A stretch of 32,007 nucleotides of DNA from Acetivibrio sp. MSJd-27 (GCF_018918095.1 NZ_JAHLPV010000028.1:1-32007), one strand, 5' to 3'; positions 17,793 to 26,460 are shown, counted from the first letter of the stretch. A program made the numbers and translations. The notes: generated from the sequence alone by a model not told the origin.

Positions 17793-17987
17793 ATACGGTC
17801 TTCGCTTTCAAGAATTATAAAAAACAAAACGGTCCTTGTTATCGCATACCGAATGAAAACGGTTGCCGGTGAGAATAAAATCGTCGTTTTGTCGGACGGC
17901 GTTGTTGCGGAACATGGCATACCCAATGAGCTTCTTTACAAAGAAGGAATATTTAAAAGAATGTCCGGCCTTCAGCTTACGGGATAA
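17793..17987 (+). pseudogene. C-terminal fragment of an ABC exporter ATPase
   Basis: About 64 in-frame codons end at TAA 17985-17987 and read SLSRIIKNKTVLVIAYRMKT, VAGENKIVVLSDGVVAEHG, then a short tail with GIFKRMSGLQ. This is the H-loop end (normally IAHR, here IAYR) and C-terminus of a fused membrane/ATP-binding exporter subunit. Walker A, the signature and Walker B are all missing, and no start or ribosome-binding site is present. It is a remnant left by a deletion, lying between the redox operon and an HsdM fragment. Confidence 0.75.
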
Positions 17988-18147
17988 AGCCGGACGGTGT
18001 AATTGGCGGCTTGCTTTTCAGAAGCAAAAAACAATGCGGAAAAATTTTTCAAAAATGCCGGAAAGTGCGGAAACGCGCCGTGCTGAAAGCGTATCCGGAG
18101 CAGGCAGCTTTCATCATGTGCAGGCATACAAAAATAAGAAGGAATTG

Positions 18148-18498
18148 CTATGTCCCAGGGTTCGTTTTTTCAATAGTGTATAATGCGGTATCTATTTTGA
18201 GTGCAATATCGTCTTGCTTTGCGTTTTCTATAATATAAGACCAACGGCTTTCGGGTGGGATAAAGAATACATTGTCTTTTGTGTAAGCAAAGGTCTTTTC
18301 AATCTGTGATTCATAACCCATATCAATAAGCTTTTGTCTTTGTTTTTCGAATTTATCACTTGCAAACTTAAGGAAGAACAGAGAAAGAACAACGTGCTTA
18401 TACTCCGCAGGCTCAACGGAGCCACGAAGCTTGTCCGCTGATTTCCATAACGCTTCTTCCATAGTTATTTCTTTTTTAGGTTTAGCAGCTTTTGCCAT
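18148..18498 (-). pseudogene. N-terminal fragment of type I restriction methylase HsdM
   Basis: The 116-residue frame matches the N-terminal helical domain of HsdM: EEALWKSADKLRGSVEPAEY, a VVLSLFFLKFASDKFE segment, then FFIPPESRWSYI. It breaks off at EKTNPGT just where family members continue with NPxLKGxLP. The S-adenosylmethionine-binding and NPPF catalytic regions are absent, as are hsdS and hsdR. The start is intact (GGAGG about 8 nt before ATG 18498), so a short peptide may still be made. The join at about 18152 leads straight into unrelated sequence, marking a deletion or insertion breakpoint. Confidence 0.8.
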
Positions 18499-18666
18499 TA
18501 TATCTTCCTCCGGTTCATTCCTTGTGTCATTCGTTTATTGAGGTGGAATACAAAAAATTTTATAGAAACGGTAATTTGAGATATTGTTAAAAAAATTAAA
18601 GATATGTGTTGACATTTTAAGCGTTTTTTATCGCATAAAACAAGGGGTTTCAGAGGTCAAAACGGA

Positions 18667-18692
18667 CAAGGTAATGGTTATATATTACCTTG
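18667..18692. repeat. 9-bp inverted repeat
   Basis: CAAGGTAAT (18667-18675) pairs with ATTACCTTG (18684-18692) across 8 nt. Its right arm region (ATATATTACCTT followed by GCCCGAAAA) resembles the inner loop of the relaxase leader fold at 26361-26391. It lies in the roughly 525-bp gap between the HsdM fragment and the broken BspA gene. Confidence 0.5.
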
Positions 18693-18736
18693 CCCGAAAA
18701 TGCATTTTTCGTTTTCTACACACATAAAAATTTACA

Positions 18737-18779
18737 CTTGATGTTTTGTGTCAAACTTGTTTTGATACAAAACATCAAG
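18737..18779. repeat. Long hairpin, 19-bp stem
   Basis: The arms 18737-18755 (CTTGATGTTTTGTGTCAAA) and 18761-18779 (TTTGATACAAAACATCAAG) pair over 19 positions with a single G-T wobble and a 5-nt loop. No U tract follows on either strand, so a simple terminator is unlikely. It may be an RNA structure or the relic of a mobile element. Confidence 0.65.
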
Positions 18780-18792
18780 CATGCAAAAGGGG

Positions 18793-18818
18793 TATGGGGA
18801 AAAGACATTTTCCCCATA
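18793..18818. repeat. Hairpin, 11-bp stem with tetraloop
   Basis: TATGGGGAAAA (18793-18803) and TTTTCCCCATA (18808-18818) pair perfectly around GACA. It lies 14 nt after the 19-bp hairpin, and a third, weaker stem (GACAGC 18839-18844, GCTGTC 18853-18858, then CTTTT on the plus strand) follows, so the three may form one structured unit ending in a terminator. Confidence 0.6.
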
Positions 18819-18882
18819 GAATTATGCAAACTAAAAAAGACAGCTTCAATTGGCTGTCCTTTTGGATATATCATAGTGTTAA

Positions 18883-19044
18883 TTATTTCCGACTTTTCGT
18901 TTTTGTGATAATTACCTTCTGCTCTCTTTCAAGCCGCTCAACGCTTGCGCCGGGACACCCTGAAATAAAGCGGATGGAAGAGTAGGTTCTGTTGCTTGTA
19001 AATTTCGGTGCGATGTAATCTGATTTTATTTTACAATTTTGAAA
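18883..19044 (-). other. Open frame without start codon, unidentified gene remnant
   Basis: An open minus-strand frame of about 53 codons contains YIAPKFTSNRTYSSIRFISG and ends EREQKVIITKTKSRK. It has no ATG, GTG or TTG with a ribosome-binding site and overlaps the end of the broken BspA gene in another frame. I do not recognise it. It may be the 3' end of a lost gene, or chance. Confidence 0.2.
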
Positions 19045-20644
19045 TCACATACAGGTGACATTCCGCTAAGGCTGTTCCAAATCATAACCTTTGCGCACGT
19101 ATAGGGTTTGGTCGGTATGAATGTTATTTCTCTATTGGTTTCACTGTACTCGTTCGACTGCTGCATTTCGACAAATTTATCGCCGTCATAAAGAGCAAGG
19201 ATAACAGACTTGCCTGCGGCTATGTTTATCGGTTTAACAACTATGTTTCCGTTCTCGGAACGTCTTGCGCTTATGCCTCTGAGGTACGTAATACCTATAT
19301 CGGTTAAAACATATTTTCCGTCTCCTATTAATTCATTATTCCAATCGGTTTCACTTCCGATATAATAAACCTGTTGTAAATTCGTACAATCCTTAAACGC
19401 ATCCGTGTCGATAATCAGCACGCTGTTCGGGATTGTTATGCTTGTTAATCGCCGGCAGTTGCATAAGGTACTTTCACCGATTTTCATCACGCCGTCCGGA
19501 ATTGTTATGCCGGTCAATTTCGAGCAATTCAAAAACGCACGGTCACCGATACTGGTTACGCTGTCCGGGATTGTTACTTCTTCCAAACCGATTTCAGAAA
19601 CTATTTTGTAGTTCTTATACGTTGCAAAATAGCAATTTTCAAATGCACGATTGCCGATACTTATCACACCGTCCGGAATTGTTACGCTTTTTAAGTTTCA
19701 GCAATCTTCAAACGCTCCGTCGGCAATTTTTATTACACCGGTCGGGATTGCAAATGAGTCACCCGCTTTTTCTTTTGGGAAACGTATAATCTCGGTTTTT
19801 TCTTTGCTGTATAAAACGCCGCTTTCGGAGCAATAAGCAGGATTATCAGGATCAACGGTTATGCTCGCTAAATCTAAACAAGAATAAAACGCCTCATCAC
19901 CAATGCTTGTCACGCTTTTCGGAATTGTTATGTTTGGTAAATCACCACAAGCGAAAAATGCACTGTCGGCAATGGTTTTTGTTCCGGATTTTATGTTACA
20001 CGGAGTCGATTTGCCCTGATATGCTGATATAAAATGATTTCCTATATACAGCACATCATCATCACTGTCCTCCCAATCATTATAGCAGCCGGTATCGTAA
20101 AACGTCCAATAACCGATGCTTTTTACGCTGTCGGGAAGTTCTATCGCGTTTAATTTTTACACATATAAAAAGCCTGAACGCCAATAGTTTCTACGCCGTC
20201 TTGAATGATAACTTTTTCCAGACCTCTGCTGTAAGTTATGTTGTAATCATCATCCGTTTCCTCATAATAACAGTTGGAAAACGCACCCATACCGATACTT
20301 TTTACGCTGCTTGGGATTGTTATATTTTTCAGGTTTTCGCAATAGTAAAATGCGTGTTCGCCGATACTTGTCACGCCATCGGAAATTACGACTGTTTCAA
20401 GATAATTATAAATATTGTTATTTTTTACCTACGGCGCAAGCGTTCCGCCTGTCTGCCAATCAAAGTCACTCATAGCTCCTGTGCCGCTTATCGTAAGGAC
20501 TTTTGTTTCGGTATTATATTCCCATGTCAGATTAGCGCCGCATGATACACCGGTTGTTTCGTTGCTTATAATCTCGGCGAACGCCGGAAAAGGCATACAT
20601 AAAACCGCCATGAAAACGATGCATGCTAAAATTCTTTTTTTCAC
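19026..20644 (-). pseudogene. BspA-type leucine-rich repeat surface protein, broken in three places
   Basis: The GTG at 20644 opens a signal peptide (residues 1-23) and a typical BspA start (CGANLTWEYNTETKVLTISG). LRR_5 repeats of the form ITIPxSVxSIGxxAFxxC run through the rest, closing with a beta domain ending CDFKIVK. Reading is interrupted by TAG at 20431-20429 (in frame), a one-base loss near 20150-20158 (CKN|LNAIELPD) and TGA at 19700-19698 (in frame). Conceptually joined, it would be about 535 residues with no SLH anchor. It lies 23 nt after the intact LRR/SLH gene and was probably its operon partner. BspA-like LRR proteins mediate adhesion to host or matrix. Confidence 0.85.
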
Positions 20645-20667
20645 AATTTACACCACCCTTTTATCCG

Positions 20668-22554
20668 TTAATTGTTGTTCAGTACATAAGAAAATTTCAA
20701 AAACATTGTTGCCGTATCGGCTCTTGAGGGTGCAACTTTCGGATAGATTGCGTATTCATATCCGTTTACGGAGTGAATATACATAATGCCTTTCTCAAAG
20801 CACCAGTTCATGGCAGACAGTGCGTAGTCAGCAATGTCGCCGCTGTCGTTGTAGCCCGATTTTGACAAGTCCCAACCGTCACCCACGCTCATGTCAAGCC
20901 CTTTTGACTGCGCATACCGATAGAAGATAGCCGCAATCTGCTCTCTTGTAATAACATCATCGGGCGAAAATGTTGTATCGCCCGTGCCGTTCAACACGCC
21001 GTTTGCTGCTGCCCATGCAATCGGTTTTTTGTACCAATCCTGCGTTAAATCCGAAAATTTTGAATTTTCGCTTGTTTCGGGAGAGCCGGCAAATCTGTAA
21101 AACATTGTTGCAAACTGTGCTCTTGTGATACTGTCATCGGGATTAAAGGTGTCCGCTCCTGTGCCTGCCATAATGCCGTTGTCAAGGCAAAACTCAATTC
21201 CGTAATGGTTGTGGTCACCGTCGGCGCTTTGTATATCCTTAAAGCGTTTCACCGCACAATTATTTCCCTTTTCTTCACAGGTGAATCTGCCGTCTGCCGC
21301 AGCGGTCGGTTCGCCTTTTTCTATTGTTTCGCCTGTATCGAGCAAAACGCACTTAAATCCGTTATCCTTAGCATACTGCTCCGCTGCAGTGCCGCTGTGG
21401 CACTTGATAACAAAATTCTCGTTTCTTACATCATAATCATTTACATAATCCCAGCCGAATGCGTGCAAATCGATTTGAGTTACGCTTTTCGGAATGGTAA
21501 CTTCATTTAAATTGTTGCAACGGAAGAATGCCGCCTCGCCAATGTGCTCAACGCCCTCTTCAATGGTAAGATTTGAAAGGCTTTCGCACCATGAAAAGGC
21601 ATTGTCGCCGATTTCTTTTACCGTGCCGGGAATAACAACATTGTTTAAGTTTTTGCACCAGTAAAACCCGAGCTTTGAGATGGATTTTAAGGTTGACGGA
21701 AGTTTAACCGATGTAATATCCGACATTTCAAATGCGTCAACACCCATAAGAGTTGTACCCTCGCGGATTTCAATATCGCCGACAGCTTCCCATTCGTGAA
21801 TCTGTTTGTTTTCGGTCGGTGCGGATGGGTCGGGATTGTCAATTTCGGCATAGCCGATTCTGATTCCCGCGATTAAATACTGCCCGTGATACTGAATGCC
21901 GTCAACGCGGTTATTTGCATCCTTATCATATGCCGAGCCGAAAAAGATTCTTTTTCCCATGTATTCAACATTGCTCGGCATGGTTATATTTTTAAGTGCT
22001 TCGCCGCTTATTGCCTCGCTGCCTATGTACTTTACACTTTCGGGAATAACAAGCGTTTCAAGCTCATCGCCGCAGTCTATGGCAAAGTCTTTTATAACCT
22101 CAAGTCCGTCATTTAATTTAAGATACTTTAAATAACGTCCGTAAATCGCCCTGTTTCCGATTTCCTTAATCGTCGGCGGAAGCGTAATGCCCGAAATTTT
22201 TGTTGCACTCTCACGAAGCGCTCCGTCGCCTATCGCCGTAACCGGGTGCCCGTCTATTTCGGACGGAATATTAAGTTCAACCGTGAAATTCGGATCGGGA
22301 TCGTGCCAGAATTTCGCCGAATAACTTGTAATCATCGCCGAGCCGTCATCACGAATAGTATAAACCACCGAATCAATCGAATCCTTTTCACGATACTCCT
22401 CCATATCATCGGTTACGGCAGTTTTACTTTGCTCGTTCCATTCCATACCATAATCCGAATCGTAAATACTCCACGCATTTGCCGTTGGCACAAATGCCGC
22501 CGAAGCCAGTATTGCCGTGCCGAGTGTGATAGAAATAAGTTTTTTTAAGTGCAT
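20668..22554 (-). CDS. BspA-type leucine-rich repeat protein with SLH anchor
   Basis: Taking the second ATG (22554, 9 nt after AAAGG) gives 628 residues; the ATG at 22560 is only 3 nt from the site. A signal peptide (1-27, TANA) is followed by a short linker, LRR_5 repeats (about 85-400: DGALRESATKISGITLPPTI, DAFEMSDITSVKLPSTLKSI and similar) and three SLH domains (about 435-625, with TRAQFATMFYRFAG and TREQIAAIFYRYAQ). The protein should be held on cell-wall polymer and display an adhesive LRR face. It has its own promoter and is divergent from the tandem-HTH regulator, which may control it. The broken BspA gene follows in the same operon. Confidence 0.9.
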   Translation of the reverse strand: MHLKKLISITLGTAILASAAFVPTANAWSIYDSDYGMEWNEQSKTAVTDDMEEYREKDSIDSVVYTIRDDGSAMITSYSAKFWHDPDPNFTVELNIPSEIDGHPVTAIGDGALRESATKISGITLPPTIKEIGNRAIYGRYLKYLKLNDGLEVIKDFAIDCGDELETLVIPESVKYIGSEAISGEALKNITMPSNVEYMGKRIFFGSAYDKDANNRVDGIQYHGQYLIAGIRIGYAEIDNPDPSAPTENKQIHEWEAVGDIEIREGTTLMGVDAFEMSDITSVKLPSTLKSISKLGFYWCKNLNNVVIPGTVKEIGDNAFSWCESLSNLTIEEGVEHIGEAAFFRCNNLNEVTIPKSVTQIDLHAFGWDYVNDYDVRNENFVIKCHSGTAAEQYAKDNGFKCVLLDTGETIEKGEPTAAADGRFTCEEKGNNCAVKRFKDIQSADGDHNHYGIEFCLDNGIMAGTGADTFNPDDSITRAQFATMFYRFAGSPETSENSKFSDLTQDWYKKPIAWAAANGVLNGTGDTTFSPDDVITREQIAAIFYRYAQSKGLDMSVGDGWDLSKSGYNDSGDIADYALSAMNWCFEKGIMYIHSVNGYEYAIYPKVAPSRADTATMFLKFSYVLNNN

Positions 22555-22615
22555 AATCATCAGCCTTTCCGTTAATTTATAATCATTGCATACAACAACC
22601 CCACTATACTTATTT

Positions 22616-22644
22616 ATTATAACATACTTTTTAATTTAAGTAAA
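22616..22644 (-). promoter_or_regulatory. Promoter of the LRR/SLH operon
   Basis: On the minus strand TTTACT (22644-22639) and TATAAT (22621-22616) are separated by 17 nt. It leaves a leader of about 55 nt before the LRR/SLH start. Confidence 0.6.
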
Positions 22645-22666
22645 TGCCATTTCCTGAATTGGCATT
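22643..22666. promoter_or_regulatory. Inverted repeat at the divergent promoter region
   Basis: AATGCCA (22643-22649) and TGGCATT (22660-22666) form a perfect 7-bp inverted repeat with a 10-nt spacer. It abuts the -35 box of the LRR/SLH promoter and lies between the divergent genes, so it is a candidate site for the tandem-HTH regulator. This link is inferred. Confidence 0.45.
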
Positions 22667-22721
22667 GCCAAACACGGAAAACTTTTTTTGGTTTTCTATT
22701 TATTATTTCAAAAAAATATGG

Positions 22722-22727
22722 TATAAT
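22722..22727 (+). promoter_or_regulatory. -10 box of the tandem-HTH regulator gene
   Basis: A perfect TATAAT lies 28 nt before the ATG, behind a good AAGGAAGTGA site. No clear -35 box is present at 17 nt (TTTATT), so the promoter may need an activator. Confidence 0.5.
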
Positions 22728-22755
22728 TAAAAAAAGAGCATAAGGAAGTGATAAA

Positions 22756-24486
22756 ATGTTTCGTGAAAAGCTGAATAAATATATGGAGCTGCTGCATTGC
22801 TCCGGCAAAGAATTTGCAGAATACTCCGGAATATCCGAAGCTACCGTAAGCCGATACAGATCCGGTGCAAGAACACCAAAGGCAAATTCGGAAGATATGA
22901 AAAAGCTGTGCCACGGGATTTGTGCAGCGGCAGAGAAAAAGGAAATTGACTTATCGTACAAAACCGTGTTGTCGGAATTGAATACTCTTGCGGAAGCCGT
23001 GTCGTTTGATTATGATTCTTTGCAAAAAAAACTGAATGTGCTTTGCACTGTCTTTTCGGTGAACCTTGCAGATATGTCGAAAAGCCTGAAATATGACTCG
23101 TCATATATTTCAAGAATACGAAACGGCAAACGCAGACCTGCAAATCCCCAAAAGTTTGCCTATGATGTTGCAGGGTATTTTTCGGTTTGCTATAATTCCG
23201 ACGGTGATAAAAAAATCATTGCGGAAATCTTAAACATAAAGCCAAGTTTGATTAAGGCAAGGGATAATTATGTGTCCGAGCTTACAAGCTGGCTTACGGA
23301 CAGTAAGGTAACGAAAAAGCCGGAAAATCCGATTGGCAATTTTTTATCTGCTCTTAATTCATTTGACTTGAATGAGTACATAAAAGCAATTCGTTTTGAC
23401 GAATTGAAAGTTCCGTCGCTTCCGTTTCAGCTTCCGACAGCAAAAAGCTATTATGGGATTGATGAAATGAAAAACGGCGAGCTTGATTTTCTGAAAGCGA
23501 CTGCTCTTTCAAAATCAAATCACGATGTATTTATGTATAGCGATATGCAGATGGACGATATGGCAGCCGATATGGAATTTTCAAAAAAATATATGTTCGG
23601 TCTTGCCGTAATGCTGAAAAAGGGATTGCACCTCAATGTTATTCATAATCTCAACCGCCCTTTTAACGAGCTTATGCTGGGGCTTGAGTGCTGGATACCT
23701 CTTTATATGACAGGGCAAATTTCACCGTACTACCTGAAAGGTGCACACAATCAGCTTTTTTGTCATTTTTTGAATGTGTCCGGTGCGGCGGCATTATCCG
23801 GAGAGTGTGTTTCGGGTTTCCACGCAAAGGGCAGATATTATCTGACAAAAAACAAAGATGAACTTTCTTATTATCAAGAGAGAAGCTCATTTATATTAAA
23901 AAAAGCGTACCCGCTTATGGATATTTACCGTGAGGATAAATCGGCAGAACTTGCCGCATTTATGATTTCCGACTCTCATACAGACGGCAATCGGCAAAGC
24001 GTACTTTCGGCACTTCCGATTTATACGGCAACTAATGAGTTTTTAGAAAGCTTTCTTGACAACAGAAATGTACCGAATGACGAAAAGCAAAAAATCCTTG
24101 ACTACGCAGCAACACGCAGAGAACAGATTTTTGAAATTCTTAAAAACAACTCTGTTTCGGATGAAATTCCACGGCTGAGCAAGGAGGAATTTAATGACAA
24201 TCCCCAAGCTCTTTCGTTATCGCTTATGTTCTGCAATGAAAATCTTGAGTATACATATAATGAATACGCCGAGCATCTAAGGCTCACAAAAGAATTTGCG
24301 GAGAAAAACAAAAATTATTCCGTCACACGGACAAAAGAAAACGTATTTGCCAACATACAAATAACAATGCACGAAAACGAATATGTTATGATTTCAAAAA
24401 ATAAAGCGCCGACTGTTCATTTTGTAATACGCCATCCAACGCTTCGGAAGGCAATAGAAAATTTAGAATTTCCAATGTTGAATTGA
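22756..24486 (+). CDS. Large regulator with two N-terminal helix-turn-helix domains
   Basis: The 576-residue soluble protein carries two XRE/Cro-like HTH segments: residues about 16-41 (GKEFAEYSGISEATVSRYRS) and about 103-128 (LADMSKSLKYDSSYISRIRN). The remaining 430 residues form a domain I recognise only as recurring in clostridial regulators, with a conserved-looking stretch LHLNVIHNLNRPFNELMLGL. The start follows AAGGAAG at a normal distance. It is divergent from the LRR/SLH operon, with a palindrome between them, so it may regulate surface-protein expression. It could instead be cargo of the neighbouring mobilizable element. No enzymatic motif was identified. Confidence 0.75.
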   Translation: MFREKLNKYMELLHCSGKEFAEYSGISEATVSRYRSGARTPKANSEDMKKLCHGICAAAEKKEIDLSYKTVLSELNTLAEAVSFDYDSLQKKLNVLCTVFSVNLADMSKSLKYDSSYISRIRNGKRRPANPQKFAYDVAGYFSVCYNSDGDKKIIAEILNIKPSLIKARDNYVSELTSWLTDSKVTKKPENPIGNFLSALNSFDLNEYIKAIRFDELKVPSLPFQLPTAKSYYGIDEMKNGELDFLKATALSKSNHDVFMYSDMQMDDMAADMEFSKKYMFGLAVMLKKGLHLNVIHNLNRPFNELMLGLECWIPLYMTGQISPYYLKGAHNQLFCHFLNVSGAAALSGECVSGFHAKGRYYLTKNKDELSYYQERSSFILKKAYPLMDIYREDKSAELAAFMISDSHTDGNRQSVLSALPIYTATNEFLESFLDNRNVPNDEKQKILDYAATRREQIFEILKNNSVSDEIPRLSKEEFNDNPQALSLSLMFCNENLEYTYNEYAEHLRLTKEFAEKNKNYSVTRTKENVFANIQITMHENEYVMISKNKAPTVHFVIRHPTLRKAIENLEFPMLN

Positions 24487-24507
24487 GCAAACAGAAGTCA
24501 TTCCCAG

Positions 24508-24547
24508 GGCGGTTTTGGGTTAGGGTATTACCTTGTTCAAAACCGCC
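24508..24547. terminator. Hairpin between convergent genes
   Basis: GGCGGTTTTG (24508-24517) pairs with CAAAACCGCC (24538-24547) around a 20-nt loop that contains TATTACCTTG. It lies between the HTH regulator and the relaxase gene, which converge. Neither side has a clean U tract, so termination is only probable. Confidence 0.45.
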
Positions 24548-24614
24548 TTAAAAAGCGTTGATTTTGCGATGTTTTCAGTTGCCTGTTTGCTCAATTATGC
24601 CCTGAATATTACGC

Positions 24615-26303
24615 TTACCGTTCATTTTCTTTTTCTTGTTTACGGCGGATATTTTCGGTTTTTTGCACACTTTTCTTGTTTCTGTAATTTTCAAGCCGTT
24701 TGCGTACGGAATACCTGTCTGCTTCACCTATGGCTTTATCGGTTTCGGATTTTGCGGTATTAAAGATTTCTCTTGAAAATGAATTGCCGTAAATTTTTTG
24801 CAGTTCGGATATTGTTTCACTTTCAGCCTGTGGTCTGATGTCATAACGCAAATCTTGTAATTCTTCCGTATCAAATTCCTGTGCCTGTTCCTTTAACTGG
24901 GCATATTCCTTTTGAGCGTTGTCAAGCCTTGTTTTGCTTTCGTTTGAGTGTCTTTCCATAATGGGAACGGCTTTTTGAATATCGTTTAGTTTACTCTTAA
25001 CTGTCTGAATATCATTTGTATTGAGGTTTGCTAAAACCGTGTTTTTCTCTGTACGCAATTCCTCAATTTGCTCCGACAGTTCATTGACAGCTTGCGTTAA
25101 TTCCTTATGCCTGAAAATCTTAATCGGCGGCGTTTTTGCCTTTTCGTCCTGTTTCTGCTTGCGCTCGCTGATTTTTGATTTTAATTCAGCGATGATTTCA
25201 GAATAATCATCGCAGTGAAATTTCAGCCTTGCGGCTTCTGCTGTCTTTGCGGTTTTCCACTTATCCGCAAAATTTATGACATACCGACAATGAATCATTG
25301 TACTGCGTAATTTTTCAAGCGTTTCCGCAACGGCGGGCAGGGTGCGTTTAACAGCCTCCGTCAGCTTCTTTATCCGTTTTTTGATTTCACGCAAAATACG
25401 GTTGTCCTCTTTAATCTGCCGATTTAATTCGCACCGTTCGGAAACACCGCCTTTTTTCTCGATTATCCTTGCGGAAATCCCCTCATAAATTGTCGGCTGT
25501 TCATCAATGCCCCTTGCTTTATGACTTCGGTGGTCAATACGGCTTTCGGATTTTGCAAGTTCAAGATATTTATTTGAAATACCAGCCCAATTTTTTCGCC
25601 ATATCTGCAACTGCTCCTCGCTGTTCCAACGCTCCGTTATGGGATTTTGTCTGCCGTAGCGTGTGCTTTTCGGATATTTTGAAACACGCTCCAACCCCTC
25701 TGCCTGTGACGGCGGCATATATACTTTCTTTTTCCCGACAAAATACTGATATTGTTTTTCCCAGCCGTCAGCCTGTGCTGCCTTAAACTCGGCTGATGTA
25801 AAACCCCGTTCCTCACCGTTTTTAACGCACAAATATTCTTTTTCGGTTTTGCTCTGCCACTTGCCGTTTTTGTCAAGCGGTCGGACGGTCAGCATAATAT
25901 GTGCGTGTGGGTTGTGTCCGTCCGTATCGTGAATACAGAAATCGGCGCACATTCCGTCTGCTGCAAAATTGTCCTTTACATATTCGGATATTAAGGATAT
26001 ATTTTGTTCTCTGCTCAGCTCAACAGGCAAGGCAACAACAAATTCCCGTGCAAGCCTGCTGTCCTTTGTTTTCTCGGCTTCTTCAACGGCATTCCATAAC
26101 ACACTTCGGTCTTGCCATTCCGGCGGAGCTTGCGGTGGCAGCAGCACCTGTTCATAGACAAGACCGTGCTTTCTCGTATAATCGTGCTGCACTCCGTCAT
26201 AATCGTTGAAAATCTTGGAACAGCTCATATATGCGGAAGCTGCAACGGCACTTCTGCCGACACCCCGACTTATGACCTTCGCTTCCAAATGATAAATTGC
26301 CAT
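24615..26303 (-). CDS. mobA: MobA/MobL-family (MOBQ) relaxase
   Basis: The 562-residue protein starts MAIYHLEAKVISRGVGRSAV, the hallmark N-terminus of RSF1010-type relaxases. Tyr25 (AASAYMS) is in the position of the nicking tyrosine, and HNPHAH (H130, H133, H135) supplies the metal-binding histidines. The C-terminal half is Lys/Glu-rich and predicted coiled coil, without a recognisable primase. It should nick the candidate oriT at about 26716 and pilot the strand into a conjugative pore supplied by another element, since no type IV secretion genes are present. AAAGGG precedes the ATG. The upstream 470 nt are packed with inverted repeats, and TnpW and DUF3847 genes lie before them in the same direction. 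Confidence 0.93.
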   Translation of the reverse strand: MAIYHLEAKVISRGVGRSAVAASAYMSCSKIFNDYDGVQHDYTRKHGLVYEQVLLPPQAPPEWQDRSVLWNAVEEAEKTKDSRLAREFVVALPVELSREQNISLISEYVKDNFAADGMCADFCIHDTDGHNPHAHIMLTVRPLDKNGKWQSKTEKEYLCVKNGEERGFTSAEFKAAQADGWEKQYQYFVGKKKVYMPPSQAEGLERVSKYPKSTRYGRQNPITERWNSEEQLQIWRKNWAGISNKYLELAKSESRIDHRSHKARGIDEQPTIYEGISARIIEKKGGVSERCELNRQIKEDNRILREIKKRIKKLTEAVKRTLPAVAETLEKLRSTMIHCRYVINFADKWKTAKTAEAARLKFHCDDYSEIIAELKSKISERKQKQDEKAKTPPIKIFRHKELTQAVNELSEQIEELRTEKNTVLANLNTNDIQTVKSKLNDIQKAVPIMERHSNESKTRLDNAQKEYAQLKEQAQEFDTEELQDLRYDIRPQAESETISELQKIYGNSFSREIFNTAKSETDKAIGEADRYSVRKRLENYRNKKSVQKTENIRRKQEKENER

Positions 26304-26320
26304 AGCGATTTTCCCTTTCC

Positions 26321-26432
26321 GTCACGCAATAGACAGCTGTTTTCGGGGACTTTAAGTGGTATATATTACCTTTGCGAAAGCAAGCCCGAAAACAGTTGAT
26401 TTTACTTGATAAAATCCGTCCTGTTGCGTGAC
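26321..26432. repeat. Nested multibranch inverted repeats in the relaxase leader
   Basis: An outer stem GTCACGCAA (26321-26329) with TTGCGTGAC (26424-26432) encloses CTGTTTTCGGG (26337-26347) with CCCGAAAACAG (26385-26395), and beside that a hairpin GATTTTA (26398-26404) with TAAAATC (26410-26416). Inside the 11-bp stem are GGTA/TACC (26358-26370) and CTTT/AAAG (26370-26380) hairpins. The fold ends 17 nt before the relaxase start, so it may hold a relaxase binding site or an mRNA switch limiting relaxase synthesis. Confidence 0.7.
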
Positions 26433-26439
26433 ATTTTTG

Positions 26440-26460
26440 TTTCTTTTTTTCAAAAAGAAA
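26440..26460. repeat. AT-rich hairpin next to the leader fold
   Basis: TTTCTTTTT (26440-26448) pairs with AAAAAGAAA (26452-26460) around TTC. It might be a weak terminator between the upstream genes and mobA, but it lacks the GC stem usual for that job. Confidence 0.4.

Noticed and set aside
17726-17926. Minus-strand frame ending SPEIMFKAAVK, opposite the ABC fragment
   Set aside because: Its upstream half is antisense to the clear ABC exporter tail. The last 20 or so residues might be a remnant of another gene, but nothing supports it.
18690-18985. Two overlapping plus-strand frames of 72 and 79 codons
   Set aside because: They run through the strong hairpins, lack ribosome-binding sites and have no domain. 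The hairpins explain the region better.
19698-20431. Programmed stop-codon read-through in the BspA-like gene
   Set aside because: Two different stops plus a separate frameshift fit decay or sequence error better than recoding; no recoding signal was seen.
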